Shown: one piece after another, positions 17,083-27,138 of the stretch
How positions within the stretch are numbered: position 1 is the first letter of the stretch
Layout of the letters: every line of letters starts with the position of its first letter
Assembly: GCA_963816555.1 (NCBI GenBank)
Contig: CAWFLD010000020.1
Location: 160,699-224,698, forward strand
From: Lutibaculum sp963816555
GTDB lineage: Bacteria > Pseudomonadota > Alphaproteobacteria > Rhizobiales > Tepidamorphaceae
Direction: 5' to 3'
DNA length: 64,000 nt
Made by a program: the position numbers and the translations under genes
The notes under the pieces: model-generated
The model's database searches: none
What the model saw: only the letters and a program-made list of their open reading frames with translations
Told to the model about the DNA's origin: nothing

Positions 17083-19638
17083 TCAGCCTCCAGCCAGGTA
17101 CGGAAAGCCGGCCAGGGTGGCGACCGACACCACGACCGTCACCGCCACGAAGTGCCAGAACAGCGCGACGTTCCAGATGTCGATGTCGAACTCGGGCGTC
17201 AGCTTGCGCGCCGCGAAGCGGGCGAGGCAGTAGAGCTGCATGAGGATGCCGACGCCGGCATGCGCCGCCGCCCAGATGACGATCACCCAGACGGTCGCGT
17301 CGTAGACGTGGGCGCTCGGCTCGAGGCCGATCGCGACGGGGGCCGAGAGGAGCACGAAGGTTCCGCCGGCGGCGAGCAGCACGGCGAGCACGATCAGCGG
17401 CGCGAAGGCCGCCTCGCGTCCGGCGCTCAGCAGCCTGCGCGACAGCGTGGTGGCGAACCACCCGCCGAGGAGCAGCAGGGCCGCGAGCAGGAGCAGGCCA
17501 GCCCCGTCGCCGGCCGCGCCCGGCGGCGGGAAGTCGGAGTGGATCGTCCAGTAGAAGAAATAGCCGAAGACCAGGCTGAAGAAGGCCGCCATGTCGCCGA
17601 TCATGGTGATGAACATCGCCCACCAGCCGACCGAGCGCGGCCCGCTCATGTAGAGCGGCAGCGTCATGCCGAGCCCGACATGCTTCTCCCGCTTCTCGGG
17701 GATCAGCGCGGTGCCGGTCCACAGCCAGTAGACGATGGCGCCGAGCGCGAGGACGCCGCAGATCGCCGACGGCACCCACATGTGGAAGGTCGAGAAGATG
17801 AAGACGCCGCCGGTGAAGATCGCCGCCCAGAACGTCTTGAAGGTCGGGCCGGGCACCCGCAGGCACTGGATCGGCTCGGCGTCGATGATCGAGGTGATCA
17901 GCGTCTCGCGCTTCTCCTCCTCGGCGTCCGGCAGGAAGAAGCGGCCCTCGTCGAGGTCGCTTCAGGAAGCCTTCCTGCTCCCACAGCGGATAGCGGCTCT
18001 CGATCCACGGGATCGAGCGGACGCCCCACGGCTCGTCCGGCATCTGGCCGCACCATTCGAGCGTGCCGGCGTTCCACGGGTTGCGCCTCGCGTAGGGCTC
18101 GCGGCCCTTCGGCCGCAGCACGTCCCAGACGAAGACCAGGAAGCCGGCGGCGAAGACGAAGGCGCCGACCGTCGAGACCAGGTTCGGCAGCTCCCAGCCG
18201 AGGCCGCCGGGATAGGTGAAGACGCGGCGCGGCATGCCCCTCAGGCCGGCGAAATGCATCGGGAAGAAGCCGACGTTGAAGCCGACGAACATCAGCCAGA
18301 AGGCGATCTTGCCGAGGCGCGGCGAGAGCGAGCTTGCCGGTCGCGAAGGAGTAGAAGTAGTAGACGCCGCCGACGACCGGGAACAGCATGCCGCCGATCA
18401 GCACGTAGTGCAGGTGCGCGACCACGAAATAGGTGTCGTGGGCCTGCCAGTCGAGCGCGGCGACGGCGACCATCACGCCGGTCAGCCCGCCGATCACGAA
18501 GATCGCGAGCGCCCCCGTCACGAACAGCATCGGCACGGAGTAGATCACCCGGCCCGCCAGCAGCGTCGCGAGGAAGGCGAAGATCTGCACGCCCGTCGGG
18601 ATCGCCACGGCCTCGGAGGCGGCGGAGAAGAACCCCAGCGAGATCTGCGGCAGGCCGGTCGCGAACATGTGGTGGACCCACAGGCCGAACGACACGAAGC
18701 CGGTGCCGATCGCCGCCAGCACGATCCACGAATAGCCGAAGATCGGCCGCTGCGCGAAGGTCGGCACGATCATCGCCACGAGCGCGATCGCCGGCAGGAA
18801 GATGATGTAGACCTCCGGGTGGCCGAAGATCCAGAACAGGTGCTGCCAGAGCACGGGATCGCCGCCGCGGGCGGGATCGAAGAACGGCCAGTCGAGCATG
18901 CGCTGCAGCTCGAACAGCAGGTCGCCCGCGATCAGCGGCGGGAAGGCGAAGAGGATCATCGCCCGCCACGACCAGCACGTACCACGCGTAGAGCGGCATC
19001 AGGTTGATGCGCATGCCGGGCGGGCGGCACTTGAGCACGCCGACGATCAGCTCGACCGCGGCGGCGATCGAGGCGACCTCGATGAAGGACAGGCCGAGCA
19101 GCCAGATGTCGGCGCCGATGCCCGACTGGCGGATGTCGGTCGTCAGCGGCGGGTACATGAACCAGCCGCCCTGCGGCGCGGCGTCGAAGAAGATCGAGCC
19201 GCACACGAAGATGCCGCCGAGCAGGAAGCACCAGTAGCCGAAGGCCGACAGCCGCGGGAAGGGCAGGTCGCGGGCGCCGAGCATCTCCGGCAGGATCATG
19301 ATCGCGACCGCCTCGAAGATCGGCACCGCGAACAGGAACATCATCGCCGTGCCGTGCAGCGTGAAGGCCTGGTTGTAGAACTCGGCGGAGACGAGGTCGT
19401 TGTCGGGCACGGCGAGCTGGGCGCGCACGATCAGCGCCAGCACGCCCGCGAACAGCATGAAGGCGAAGGCGGTGGCGGTGTACCACATCCCGACCTCGGA
19501 GTTGTTCACCGCCGACCAGTAGCGCCAGCCCGTCGGCGTCTTCCACGCCGCGAGCAGGCGCTTCGCCTGCGCCTCGCGGAGGCCGACGTCGTCCTGCTGC
19601 CGGTTGTGGCGTTCCGCCGCCGCGGGATCGAGCTTCAT
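17083..19638 (-). CDS. ctaD: Cytochrome c oxidase subunit I-III fusion (three frameshifts)
   Basis: About 850 residues. The first two thirds are the heme-copper core: 'FTLHGTAMMFLFAVPIFEA', 'WIFGHPEVYIIFLP' (Cu_B/Tyr region), 'LWVHHMFATGL' and 'AHLHYVLIGGMLFPV'. The last third is subunit III ('VGWWAMFITMIGDMAAFFS', 'EFDIDIWNVALFWHFV') joined in one frame, as in other alternative aa3-type oxidases. Three single-base insertions (about 18961, 18329, 17959) break the frame; each is repaired by removing one base, and the total length then fits exactly. The 15-base gap to coxB shows an operon. The enzyme reduces O2 to water and pumps protons. Confidence 0.88.
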
Positions 19639-19652
19639 TCGAGCCCCGCGAG

Positions 19653-20666
19653 CTAGCCGGCGATGGCCGATATGTCGGTGTCGGGCAGCATGTCGTAGGG
19701 CGGCATCCGTGCCTCGGGCTTGATCCGGCGCGTGTGGGCGATCCAGTCGGCGAGCGCCGCCTCGCTCATCGGCAGGATGCCGGCGCCGAGCGTCCTGCGG
19801 CTCGCGACATGGGTGAGGTCGGGCCCGACGCTGCCTTGGGCTTCCGTGCCGCGCACGGCGTGGCAGGCGCCGCAGCCGTTCGCCATGAAGAGCGTCCCGC
19901 CCGGCGCGAGGCCGCGTTCGCGGCCGGCGCGGCCTGCCCGTCGAGCCACGCCGCGAAGGCGTCGGGCTCCATCACCACGACGGAGAAGGCCATCAGCGCG
20001 TGCGACGTGCCGCAATATTCCGCGCACTGGCCGCGATAGATTCCGGGCTTCGTCGGCTCGAGGACGAGCGTGTTCGTGCGGCCGGGGATCATGTCCATCT
20101 TGCCGGCGAGCGCTGGGATCCAGAAGGAGTGGATGACGTCGGGGCTCGTCGAGCGACAGCGAGACCGTCTCGCCGGCGGGCAGCCGGATCTCGTTGGCGC
20201 TGACGATCCGCTCGCCGCCTGCCGTCCGGTAGCCGACGCGCCACCACCACTGCTCGCCGGCGACGTCGACGTGCAGGCCGGCGCCGTCGGCATCGCGCAG
20301 GCCCGCCATCGTCCAGCTCGACCAGGCGAGCAGGCCGCCGAGCGCGAGCGTCGGCAGGAGGATGCCGCCGCCGACGACCATGACGTTGGCGATGCGGGGG
20401 TCGACCGGGCCGGGCGAGAGCCTCGTCGCGAAGAGGGCGGTGCCGAGCACGAGGACCCAGATGAGCGTGGCGGCGGCGACCAGGACCCGGAACAGGTCCG
20501 CCATCTCCGCGGCCTCGCGGCCGGCGGTGTCGAGCATCGACTGCGGCCCCTGGCAGCCCGCGAGGAGCAGGCAGAGCGCGCCTGCGCAGCACGCGGCGGC
20601 GCGGCGACGCGCGGCCGCTCCGTCCTCCGGCCGTCTCCGCGGCTGTGCTCCGTCGCTCGGCTGCAA
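19653..20666 (-). CDS. coxB: Cytochrome c oxidase subunit II with C-terminal cytochrome c (two frameshifts)
   Basis: About 337 residues. A lipoprotein-type leader ends in 'LAGC'; two membrane helices follow, then the Cu_A cupredoxin domain with 'GQCAEYCGTSHALM' holding the copper-binding Cys, His and Met, and a heme-c domain 'NGCGACHAVRGT' with a distal Met region. So electrons enter through the fused cytochrome c. An extra base at 20141-20144 and a second event near 19917-19925 (one base lost or two gained) break the frame. First gene of the operon. Confidence 0.87.
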   Translation of the reverse strand: MQPSDGAQPRRRPEDGAAARRRAAACCAGALCLLLAGCQGPQSMLDTAGREAAEMADLFRVLVAAATLIWVLVLGTALFATRLSPGPVDPRIANVMVVGGGILLPTLALGGLLAWSSWTMAGLRDADGAGLHVDVAGEQWWWRVGYRTAGGERIVSANEIRLPAGETVSLSLDEPRRHPLLLDPSARRQDGHDPRPHEHARPRADEARNLSRPVRGILRHVARADGLLRRGDGARRLRGVARRAGRAGRERGLAPGGTLFMANGCGACHAVRGTEAQGSVGPDLTHVASRRTLGAGILPMSEAALADWIAHTRRIKPEARMPPYDMLPDTDISAIAG

Positions 20667-21019
20667 GGGCCCCCCGTTTTCCCCGCGCGGGCTCCTCGCA
20701 CTTCGGAAGCCTCACGATAAGGACGCGAACGCGCGACGGCGGCGAAGGTTCAAGGTCTACGTCTTCTTCCGCGCGGGCGTAATCCGGGCGGCGGCAAGAA
20801 CCGGAGACGGCGTGAAGAACCGGAGACGGCGTGCCCTCCGCGCGAGGCCGGGGCCGGCAAGAAGTACGGCGGGCACTTGTTCAAACCGGCGGTGCAGAAG
20901 CCGCAGAAATTAACCTTTCTGTACGAAACCTCCGAAACATCCTTAATTTCCCGTTAATTTTATGGGACGCTCTGGACGTTGGACAGCGATGCGGCTGTCT
21001 TGATGCGTGAGGCCAAGTC
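20667..21019. other. Intergenic region between coxB and rpfF
   Basis: 353 bases between divergent genes. It holds a 19-bp direct repeat (20796-20833) on the coxB side. Next to rpfF, about 20905-20965, is an unusually AT-rich stretch with 'ttaacctttctgtac' and 'ccttaatttcccgttaat', the likely promoter region of rpfF. No gene seen. Confidence 0.5.
20796..20833. repeat. 19-bp tandem direct repeat
   Basis: Two perfect adjacent copies of 'aagaaccggagacggcgtg' upstream of coxB. Could bind a regulator or be a slippage duplication; nothing further can be said. Confidence 0.7.
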
Positions 21020-22039
21020 ATGTCGATTGAGCTGGGTGTGAAGGGCGACGCAACGCGCCGTCCGCTGGGCGACGGCGCGGCACGGACGGCGACGGGAGGC
21101 GGCAATCTGCATCGGCTGCATGCCGCGGATCCGTACGAACCCGAGCCGGCGGACGAGGTCCCGGACTTCGCCAGGCTGCAATTTCAGGAAATCGAGGTCT
21201 CCTTCGACGCCGGGCGGCGCACCGTGTGGTGCCACCTCAGGCCGGACGGGCCGCCGAGCTTCACGCCGGGCCTGCTGCGCGAGCTGAACGTGCTGCATCA
21301 CGCCATGCAGGCCTACATCGCCGGCCACGCGCCGTCGGCGGGCCATCCGATCCACTACTACGTGCAGGGATCGCGGGTCCCCGGCATCTACAACATGGGC
21401 GGCGACCTCGGCTTCCTCACGCAGTGCGTGCGCAACGGCGATCGCGAGGTCGTGCGGCGCTACGCCTATGACTGCATCACCGCCGTGCACGGCATCGCGA
21501 CCGGCTTCAACTCGTCGGTGGTGTCGGTCGGGCTGATCCAGGGCGACGCGCTGGGCGGCGGCCTCGAGGGCGCGCTGTGCTGCAACGTGCTGGTGGCCGA
21601 GCGCAGCGTGAAGATGGGGCTGCCGGAGATCCTCTTCCACTCCTTCCCCGGCATGGGCGCCTACAGCTTCCTGTCGCGGCGCATCGGGCTGGCGCTGACG
21701 GAGCGCATGATCACCAGCGGCCGGATCTACTCGGCCGAGGAGATGCGCGACATGGGCGTCGTCGACATGGTCGCCGACGACGGCGACGGCGAGGCGGTGG
21801 TCGACCAGTATATCGGGGCCGGCGAGCGCGACCATTCGGTGCGCCAGGCGCTCTTCCGGGTCCGCCAGCGGGTCGCGCCGGTGACGATCGAGGAGCTGCG
21901 CGACGTGACCGACATCTGGGTCGACACGATGATGCGGCTGCCCGCCGCCGACCTGCGGCGGATGGAGCTCCTGCAGCAGGCGCAGGTGCGCCGGCTGACG
22001 CGCGCCGCAACCGACGAGACGAGCCTCGCCGCCGAGTGA
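21020..22039 (+). CDS. rpfF: DSF synthase RpfF (crotonase fold)
   Basis: A 339-residue crotonase-family enzyme. 'GIYNMGGDLGFLTQCV', 'IQGDALGGGLEGALCCNVL' and 'MGLPEILFHSFPGMGAYSF' follow the RpfF pattern closely. The two catalytic Glu of RpfF, 20 residues apart in Xanthomonas, are matched by E183 and E203. Known RpfF enzymes dehydrate and hydrolyse 3-hydroxyacyl-ACP to cis-2-unsaturated fatty acids, the diffusible signal factor. The N-terminal 45 residues are less conserved. Convergent with the RpfC-like sensor gene (20-base gap), and an AT-rich promoter region lies upstream. An ordinary enoyl-CoA hydratase is unlikely given the sensor next door. Confidence 0.87.
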   Translation: MSIELGVKGDATRRPLGDGAARTATGGGNLHRLHAADPYEPEPADEVPDFARLQFQEIEVSFDAGRRTVWCHLRPDGPPSFTPGLLRELNVLHHAMQAYIAGHAPSAGHPIHYYVQGSRVPGIYNMGGDLGFLTQCVRNGDREVVRRYAYDCITAVHGIATGFNSSVVSVGLIQGDALGGGLEGALCCNVLVAERSVKMGLPEILFHSFPGMGAYSFLSRRIGLALTERMITSGRIYSAEEMRDMGVVDMVADDGDGEAVVDQYIGAGERDHSVRQALFRVRQRVAPVTIEELRDVTDIWVDTMMRLPAADLRRMELLQQAQVRRLTRAATDETSLAAE

Positions 22040-22059
22040 CCGGCGAGTGACCGGCGGCG

Positions 22060-24630
22060 TCAGCCCGACTTCGTGAAGGGGACGGGCTCGGGGGCCTCGC
22101 CGAGATAGCGGGTGAGCAGCACGCGGGCGCGCGCGAGCTCCGCCCGGAGCTCGGCGACGCGGGCCTCGCCGTCCTCGCGCAGCTCTTCGGCGGTGGTCCG
22201 CCGCCATGTCAGGCAGGTCTGGTAGATGCGTTGGGCGCCGACATTGGCGGCCGCGCTGCGCATCGCGTGCAGCGCCTCGCGCGCCGCCGTCACGTCGCCC
22301 GCGCGCCGGGCCGCGTCGACCTCGTCGATCAGCCGCCGCGCGTCGCCCAGGAACTGGCGCACGAGCTCCGGCACGAACTCGGGGCCGCCGAGCCGCTCCA
22401 GGTCGCGCAGCGCCTCGACGCGCAGCACCCCCTCCTCGAAGTCGGGGTGGTCGCGCAGCGCGACGACCCGTCCGTCCGTCTCCTCGACGACCGCCGCCTG
22501 CTCCGCATCGGCGCCCGCCTCGCGCCCGTCATCCTCCTCGGCGACGAGCCCCGCGACGAGGCGCAGCAGCTCGCGCGCCTCGATCGGCTTCGTGGCGCAG
22601 CCGTCCATGCCGGCCTCGGTGCAGCGGGCGCGCGTCTCGTCGGTCGCGTCGGCGGTGAGCGCGACGATCGGGATGCGCTTCTGGCCGAGCGCGGCGAAGC
22701 GATAGAGCTTCGTCGCCTCGATGCCGTTCATCACCGGCATGTTGATGTCCATCAGCACGATGTCGAAGCTGACGGAGCGCAGCGTGTCGACGGCCTGCTC
22801 GCCGTTGTCGACGAGCGTGACGGTGTGGCCCGCCTTCTCGAGGATCTTGGCGATGACCATCTGGTTGGTCCGGTTGTCCTCGGCCACCAGGATCGACAGC
22901 TTCCGCGCCGGTTCCGCCGCCCCGGACGAGGCCCCGTCCGCATCCTCCTCCGAGGTGCCGGAGGCGAGCGAGATCGCGGCGTGCAGCTCGTCGGCGTCGA
23001 GCGGACGGGCGACGACCGCGGCGTAGGCGCTGCGGCTCGAGCCGGGGAGGAGGCCGCCGGGCCTGCCGGCGGCGCGGACCAGGATGGCGTGCGGCTTCGC
23101 CGGCATCGCCTCCATGAGCGCGGCGGTCGCCGCGTCGAGCGGGGCGTCGAGGGCGTCCTCGTCGACGACGAGGAGCGGCGGCATCGCCTCCGTCTCGTCG
23201 TCGTGCAGGAAGGTGGCGGCCGCCGCCTCGGCGGTCGCCGTGACCTCGACGGGGCAACCCTGCGCCCGCAGGCGCTCGGCGAGCTCCTCGTCGCGGCCGA
23301 GCAGGATCACCTTCGGGTTGGCCATCTCCGGCGCGGCCTCGGCGGAGCGCGTCATCGGCAGCTCGAACCAGAAGGTGCTGCCGCGGCCGATCTCGCTGTC
23401 GAGGCCGATCTGGCCGCCGTGAATCTGGACGAGCTGCCTGCAGATCGCGAGGCCGAGCCCGGTGCCGCCATGGCTGTCGATGATCGTCTCGTCGGCCTGG
23501 GTGAAGCTCTCGAAGATCCGGCCGTGCGCCTCCGGCGCGATGCCGATGCCGGTGTCGCTGACCTCGAAGCGCAGGCGGACCTGGCCGTCGGTGCTCTCGA
23601 CCGGCTGCACGCCGATCACGACGTGGCCTTCCGAGGTGAACTTGACCGCGTTCGAGGCGAGGTTGACGAGAAGCTCCTGCAGGTGCCGGCGGTCGGCGCG
23701 GACCATGCGCGGCGTGTCGGCGGTGACCTCGATGGCGAGGTCGATGCCCTTGCTTTCGGCCTGGAAGCGGAGGATCGCGCGGATCTGGTGCAGCAGCGTG
23801 TAGAGATCGACGTCGGCGACGTTCACCGGCATCCGGCCCGCCTCGATGCGCGAGAAGTCGAGCACCTGGGTGATGAGCTCGAGCAGCGTGCGGCCGGCGC
23901 CGGCGATGGTCGCCACCATCTCGCGGTGCTGGCGCTGCAGCGGCTGCTCGCGGAGCAGGTCGCTGAGGCCGATGACGGCGTTGAGAGGCGTGCGCAGCTC
24001 GTGGCTGACGCTCGCCAGGAACAGGCTCTTGGCCCGGTTCGCCTCCTCGGCCTGGCGCTTCGCCTCCGCCATCTTGCGGATCAGCACGGCGGCGTAGAGC
24101 GGCAGCATCAGCAGCGTCACGAGGAGCGCGATCGAGAGCCCCAGGTTCTCGCCCCAGAAGCCGGTGTAGGAGAGGACGGCCGCGAAGGAGGCGAGCGCCA
24201 CCACCATCGACACGTGGATGTAGCGGACGCCGAAGCGGAAGCCGTTGCCGAAGACGGTCCAGAGATAGAACGGGTAGAGGAACCCGCTCGAGCTGCCGGC
24301 CACCGCCGCCACGAAGGACATCATGGCGAAGTCGCCGACCATGGCGACGATGCGCCGGGCGTGCGAGACGCCGGGGTTGGCCATCATGTGCGCGAAGATG
24401 ACGGCGCAGAGGCCCAGATAGACGACGAAGGCCGCCTCGCTGGCTTCCAGGATGCGGGCGGTGCCGGGATTGCCGAGCTTCGTCGTGACGTGCAGGTAGA
24501 TGAGCACCACGGCCGCGAAGACGAGCCGGTTCGGCATCATCTCGTGCTCGGAATCCGGCCGCTCCTTCAGGCGCCTGCGGATCCAGGCGAGGGCCCGCAC
24601 GGGGGCAGGGCGGTGGCTGGTGCCCGGCAT
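22060..24630 (-). CDS. rpfC: RpfC-like hybrid sensor histidine kinase
   Basis: 856 residues, probable receptor for the DSF signal. The segment 'RLKERPDSEHEMMPNRLVF' before the first helix matches the membrane-proximal motif of RpfC. About five membrane helices (residues 35-185) follow, then HisKA with phospho-His 210 ('SVSHELRTPLNAV'), the ATPase domain ('NLASNAVKF', 'DTGIGIAPE', 'GTGLGLAI'), a degenerate receiver-like region (440-560), a true receiver with Asp 628 ('DIVLMDINMPVMNG') and a C-terminal Hpt with His 788 ('ALHAMRSAAANVGA'). So a full phosphorelay lies in one protein. The gene ends 20 bases from rpfF and starts four bases behind the c-di-GMP regulator, making those two an operon. 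Confidence 0.88.
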   Translation of the reverse strand: MPGTSHRPAPVRALAWIRRRLKERPDSEHEMMPNRLVFAAVVLIYLHVTTKLGNPGTARILEASEAAFVVYLGLCAVIFAHMMANPGVSHARRIVAMVGDFAMMSFVAAVAGSSSGFLYPFYLWTVFGNGFRFGVRYIHVSMVVALASFAAVLSYTGFWGENLGLSIALLVTLLMLPLYAAVLIRKMAEAKRQAEEANRAKSLFLASVSHELRTPLNAVIGLSDLLREQPLQRQHREMVATIAGAGRTLLELITQVLDFSRIEAGRMPVNVADVDLYTLLHQIRAILRFQAESKGIDLAIEVTADTPRMVRADRRHLQELLVNLASNAVKFTSEGHVVIGVQPVESTDGQVRLRFEVSDTGIGIAPEAHGRIFESFTQADETIIDSHGGTGLGLAICRQLVQIHGGQIGLDSEIGRGSTFWFELPMTRSAEAAPEMANPKVILLGRDEELAERLRAQGCPVEVTATAEAAAATFLHDDETEAMPPLLVVDEDALDAPLDAATAALMEAMPAKPHAILVRAAGRPGGLLPGSSRSAYAAVVARPLDADELHAAISLASGTSEEDADGASSGAAEPARKLSILVAEDNRTNQMVIAKILEKAGHTVTLVDNGEQAVDTLRSVSFDIVLMDINMPVMNGIEATKLYRFAALGQKRIPIVALTADATDETRARCTEAGMDGCATKPIEARELLRLVAGLVAEEDDGREAGADAEQAAVVEETDGRVVALRDHPDFEEGVLRVEALRDLERLGGPEFVPELVRQFLGDARRLIDEVDAARRAGDVTAAREALHAMRSAAANVGAQRIYQTCLTWRRTTAEELREDGEARVAELRAELARARVLLTRYLGEAPEPVPFTKSG

Positions 24631-24634
24631 CGCC

Positions 24635-26783
24635 TCACATCCCCGCCGCGAGGCTCGGCTGCTTCTCGCGCAGCATGCGGGCGATGTCGTCGGCGGGCAT
24701 CGGCTTGCCGAAGAAATAGCCCTGCGCCTCGTCGCAGCCGTCGGCGCGCAGGTGCTCGAGCTGGTCCTCGGTCTCGACGCCCTCGGCGATCACCTGCAGG
24801 TTCAGCGTCTGGCCGAGGCTGATGATGGCGCGGACGATCGCGCCGTCGCTGGGGTCCCGGCCGATGTCGCGGACGAAGGACTGGTCGATCTTCAGGCGGT
24901 GGACCGGGAAGCGCTTGATGTAGCTGAGCGAGGAAAAGCCCGTGCCGAAATCGTCGATCGAGATCTGCACGCCGAGCTCGCGGAGCTGCCTGAGCTGCGC
25001 CGCCACCGAGTCGGCGTCCTGCATCATGATGCTCTCGGTCAGCTCGAGGTCGAGATAGATGCGGGTCCATCCCCGTCTCCGAGATCGCGTGGGCGACGAG
25101 GAGGGGGAGGGTCTGGCTCCGGAACTGGACCGGCGACAGGTTGATGCCGACCCGCACGGGCGGCACGCCCGCCTCGCGCCAGGCGACGAACTGCTTGCAG
25201 GCGGCGCGCAGCACCCAGTCGCTGATCGGGATGATGAGGCCGTTCTCCTGGGCGCGCGGCAGGAAGCCGTAGGGCGGCACCATCGTGCCGTCCGGCTTCT
25301 GCCAGCGGATCAGCGCCTCGACGCCGACGATCGCGCCGGTCTTGATCGACACCTGCGGCTGGTAGTGGAGCAGGAACTCCTCGCGCTCGATGGCGTCGCG
25401 CAGCTCGGCGTCGAGCACGGCATTGCCGAGATGGGGCATGTCGAGCTCGGCGGCGAAGAAGCGGTGCTGGTTCCCGCCGGCGCGCTTGGCGGCGTACATC
25501 GCGAGGTCGGCGTTGCGCAGCAGCTCCTCGACGTCGGCGCCGTCGGAGGGGTGCACGGCGATGCCGATCGAGGTGGTCGTCGAGATGCGCTGGCCGGAGA
25601 TCACGGTCGGCTCGGCGACCAGCGTGGCGATGCGCTCGGCGAGCGCGGTCGAGCTCGCCTCCGTGGAGTCGGCCTCGAGGATCGCGAACTCGTCGCCGCC
25701 GAGCCGGGTCACCATGAACCCGTCCTGCTCGAGCGGGCGCAGGCGGCGCGCCACGGCGACGAGGAACTTGTCGCCGGCGGAGTGGCCGAGCACGTCGTTG
25801 ACGCTCTTGAAGCTGTCGAGGTCGATGAGGTGGAGCGACAGGCGGCGGTCGCCGCGGCGCGCGCGCACGACCTCGCGGCGCAGCCGCTCGCGCAGCATGG
25901 CGCGGTTCGGCAGCCCGGTCAGCGCGTCGTGGTGGGCGATGTAGTGCAGGTGGCGCTCGCTCGCCTTGCGCTCGGTGATGTCGAGGGCGCTGGTGACGAC
26001 GCCGACGATCTCGTCGCCCGAGTTCTTGAGCGGCGACTTGGTCGTCAGGAACACGCGGCGCCGCCCGGACTGGTCGACGATCTCCTCCTCGAAGGAGCTG
26101 ATCGCGCGGCCGCTGTCGAAGACCAGCCGGTCGAGCGCGCGGCTGCGCGTGGCGTACTCCTCGCCGAACAGCTCCTCGATGCGCCGGCCCGTCATCGCGG
26201 TCGGCTCGACGCCCAGGATCTCGCTCTGGTAGGCGTTCATGAAGATGAAGCGGTTGTCGCGATCGGTGGCGCAGACGATCGCCGGCACCGCGTCGATGAC
26301 CTGGCCCAGCCGCTCGCTCGAATCGCGCACCGCCTCCTCGAGCGAGCGCTCGCTGTGGGCCAGCCGCTGCTCCAGCGTGACCGCGCGGTCGGCGAGCATG
26401 AGCTGCTGCTTGCGCAGCTTGAGCAGGTTGCGCGCGCGGGTGACGAATTCCTGGTGGTCGACGGGGCTCTGCAGGAAGTCGGTCGCGCCCGCGTCGAGCG
26501 CGCGCAGCCGGAACGAGCGCTCCTCGAAGACCGTGATCACCACGACCGGCACGTCCTCGAGATCCGGCAGCTCGCGCAGCTTCTTGATGAAGGCGGCGCC
26601 GTTCATCCCGGGCATCTTGTAGTCGGTGATGACGAGGTCGGGCGTGTGGCTCCCGACCCAGTGCAGCGCCGCCTGAGGATCGCCGAAGGTCTGGACCTCG
26701 ATCTCGGGGCTGATGGACGACGCGATCTTCGCGAAGATGTGCTGGTTGGTGATCTGGTCGTCGAGGATAACAACTAGAGGCAT
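24635..26783 (-). CDS. RpfG-like receiver fused to PAS-GGDEF-EAL (frameshifted)
   Basis: About 715 residues: receiver (1-125, Asp 54 in 'LVITDYKMPGMNG'), a coiled linker, PAS (155-275), GGDEF (280-440, 'RLGGDEFA') and EAL ('VGVEALIRW', 'IDDFGTGFSSLSYIKRF', 'VIAEGVET'). All EAL catalytic motifs are present, so phosphodiesterase activity is likely; the intact GGDEF could also make c-di-GMP. Receiver and linker ('FGDPQAALHWVGSHTPDL', 'TLEQRL') resemble RpfG, but the usual HD-GYP output is absent. The invariant receiver Lys is Ser 106 ('DFLQSPVD'). An extra base at 25063-25065 breaks the frame before 'RIYLDLELTESIMM'. Co-transcribed with and upstream of rpfC. Confidence 0.87.
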
Positions 26784-27138
26784 CAGCTGATCGCCCTCTG
26801 GGATGACTGTCGAGGCGCCGCAGCGTGCGCGGATGCAGGGGCCGGCGATTTCGCGCAGTCTGTCACGCGCGGCTTAACAATCTTCTTATCTTTCGGAAGG
26901 GTTTTCCGGCTCCGGTGCGACACCTGTGGCAGTATTGTGGCAGCGGCACGGGAGCCCTGTGGCAGATTTGCCAGACTGCTGCATGGCGGGCACGACCGGC
27001 GCCGATTGTGGTGGACGCGGCCCCGGCCTGGTCTATGGTCGGAACAGGATGCGGCAGGGCAGCTCCCGGGCGGGTGCGACGGGAACTGCGCGGCGGTGGT
27101 CGGGAACCGCCGCACAGGAGGGGAGGTCCGACGTCGCG
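26784..27138. other. Intergenic region between divergent signalling genes
   Basis: 355 bases. Around 26872-26905 is an AT-richer stretch ('ttaacaatcttcttatc') that could serve as promoter for the minus-strand regulator. Towards 27117-27127 an 'aggaggggaggt' ribosome site stands before the next plus-strand gene. No RNA gene or repeat recognised. Confidence 0.4.
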
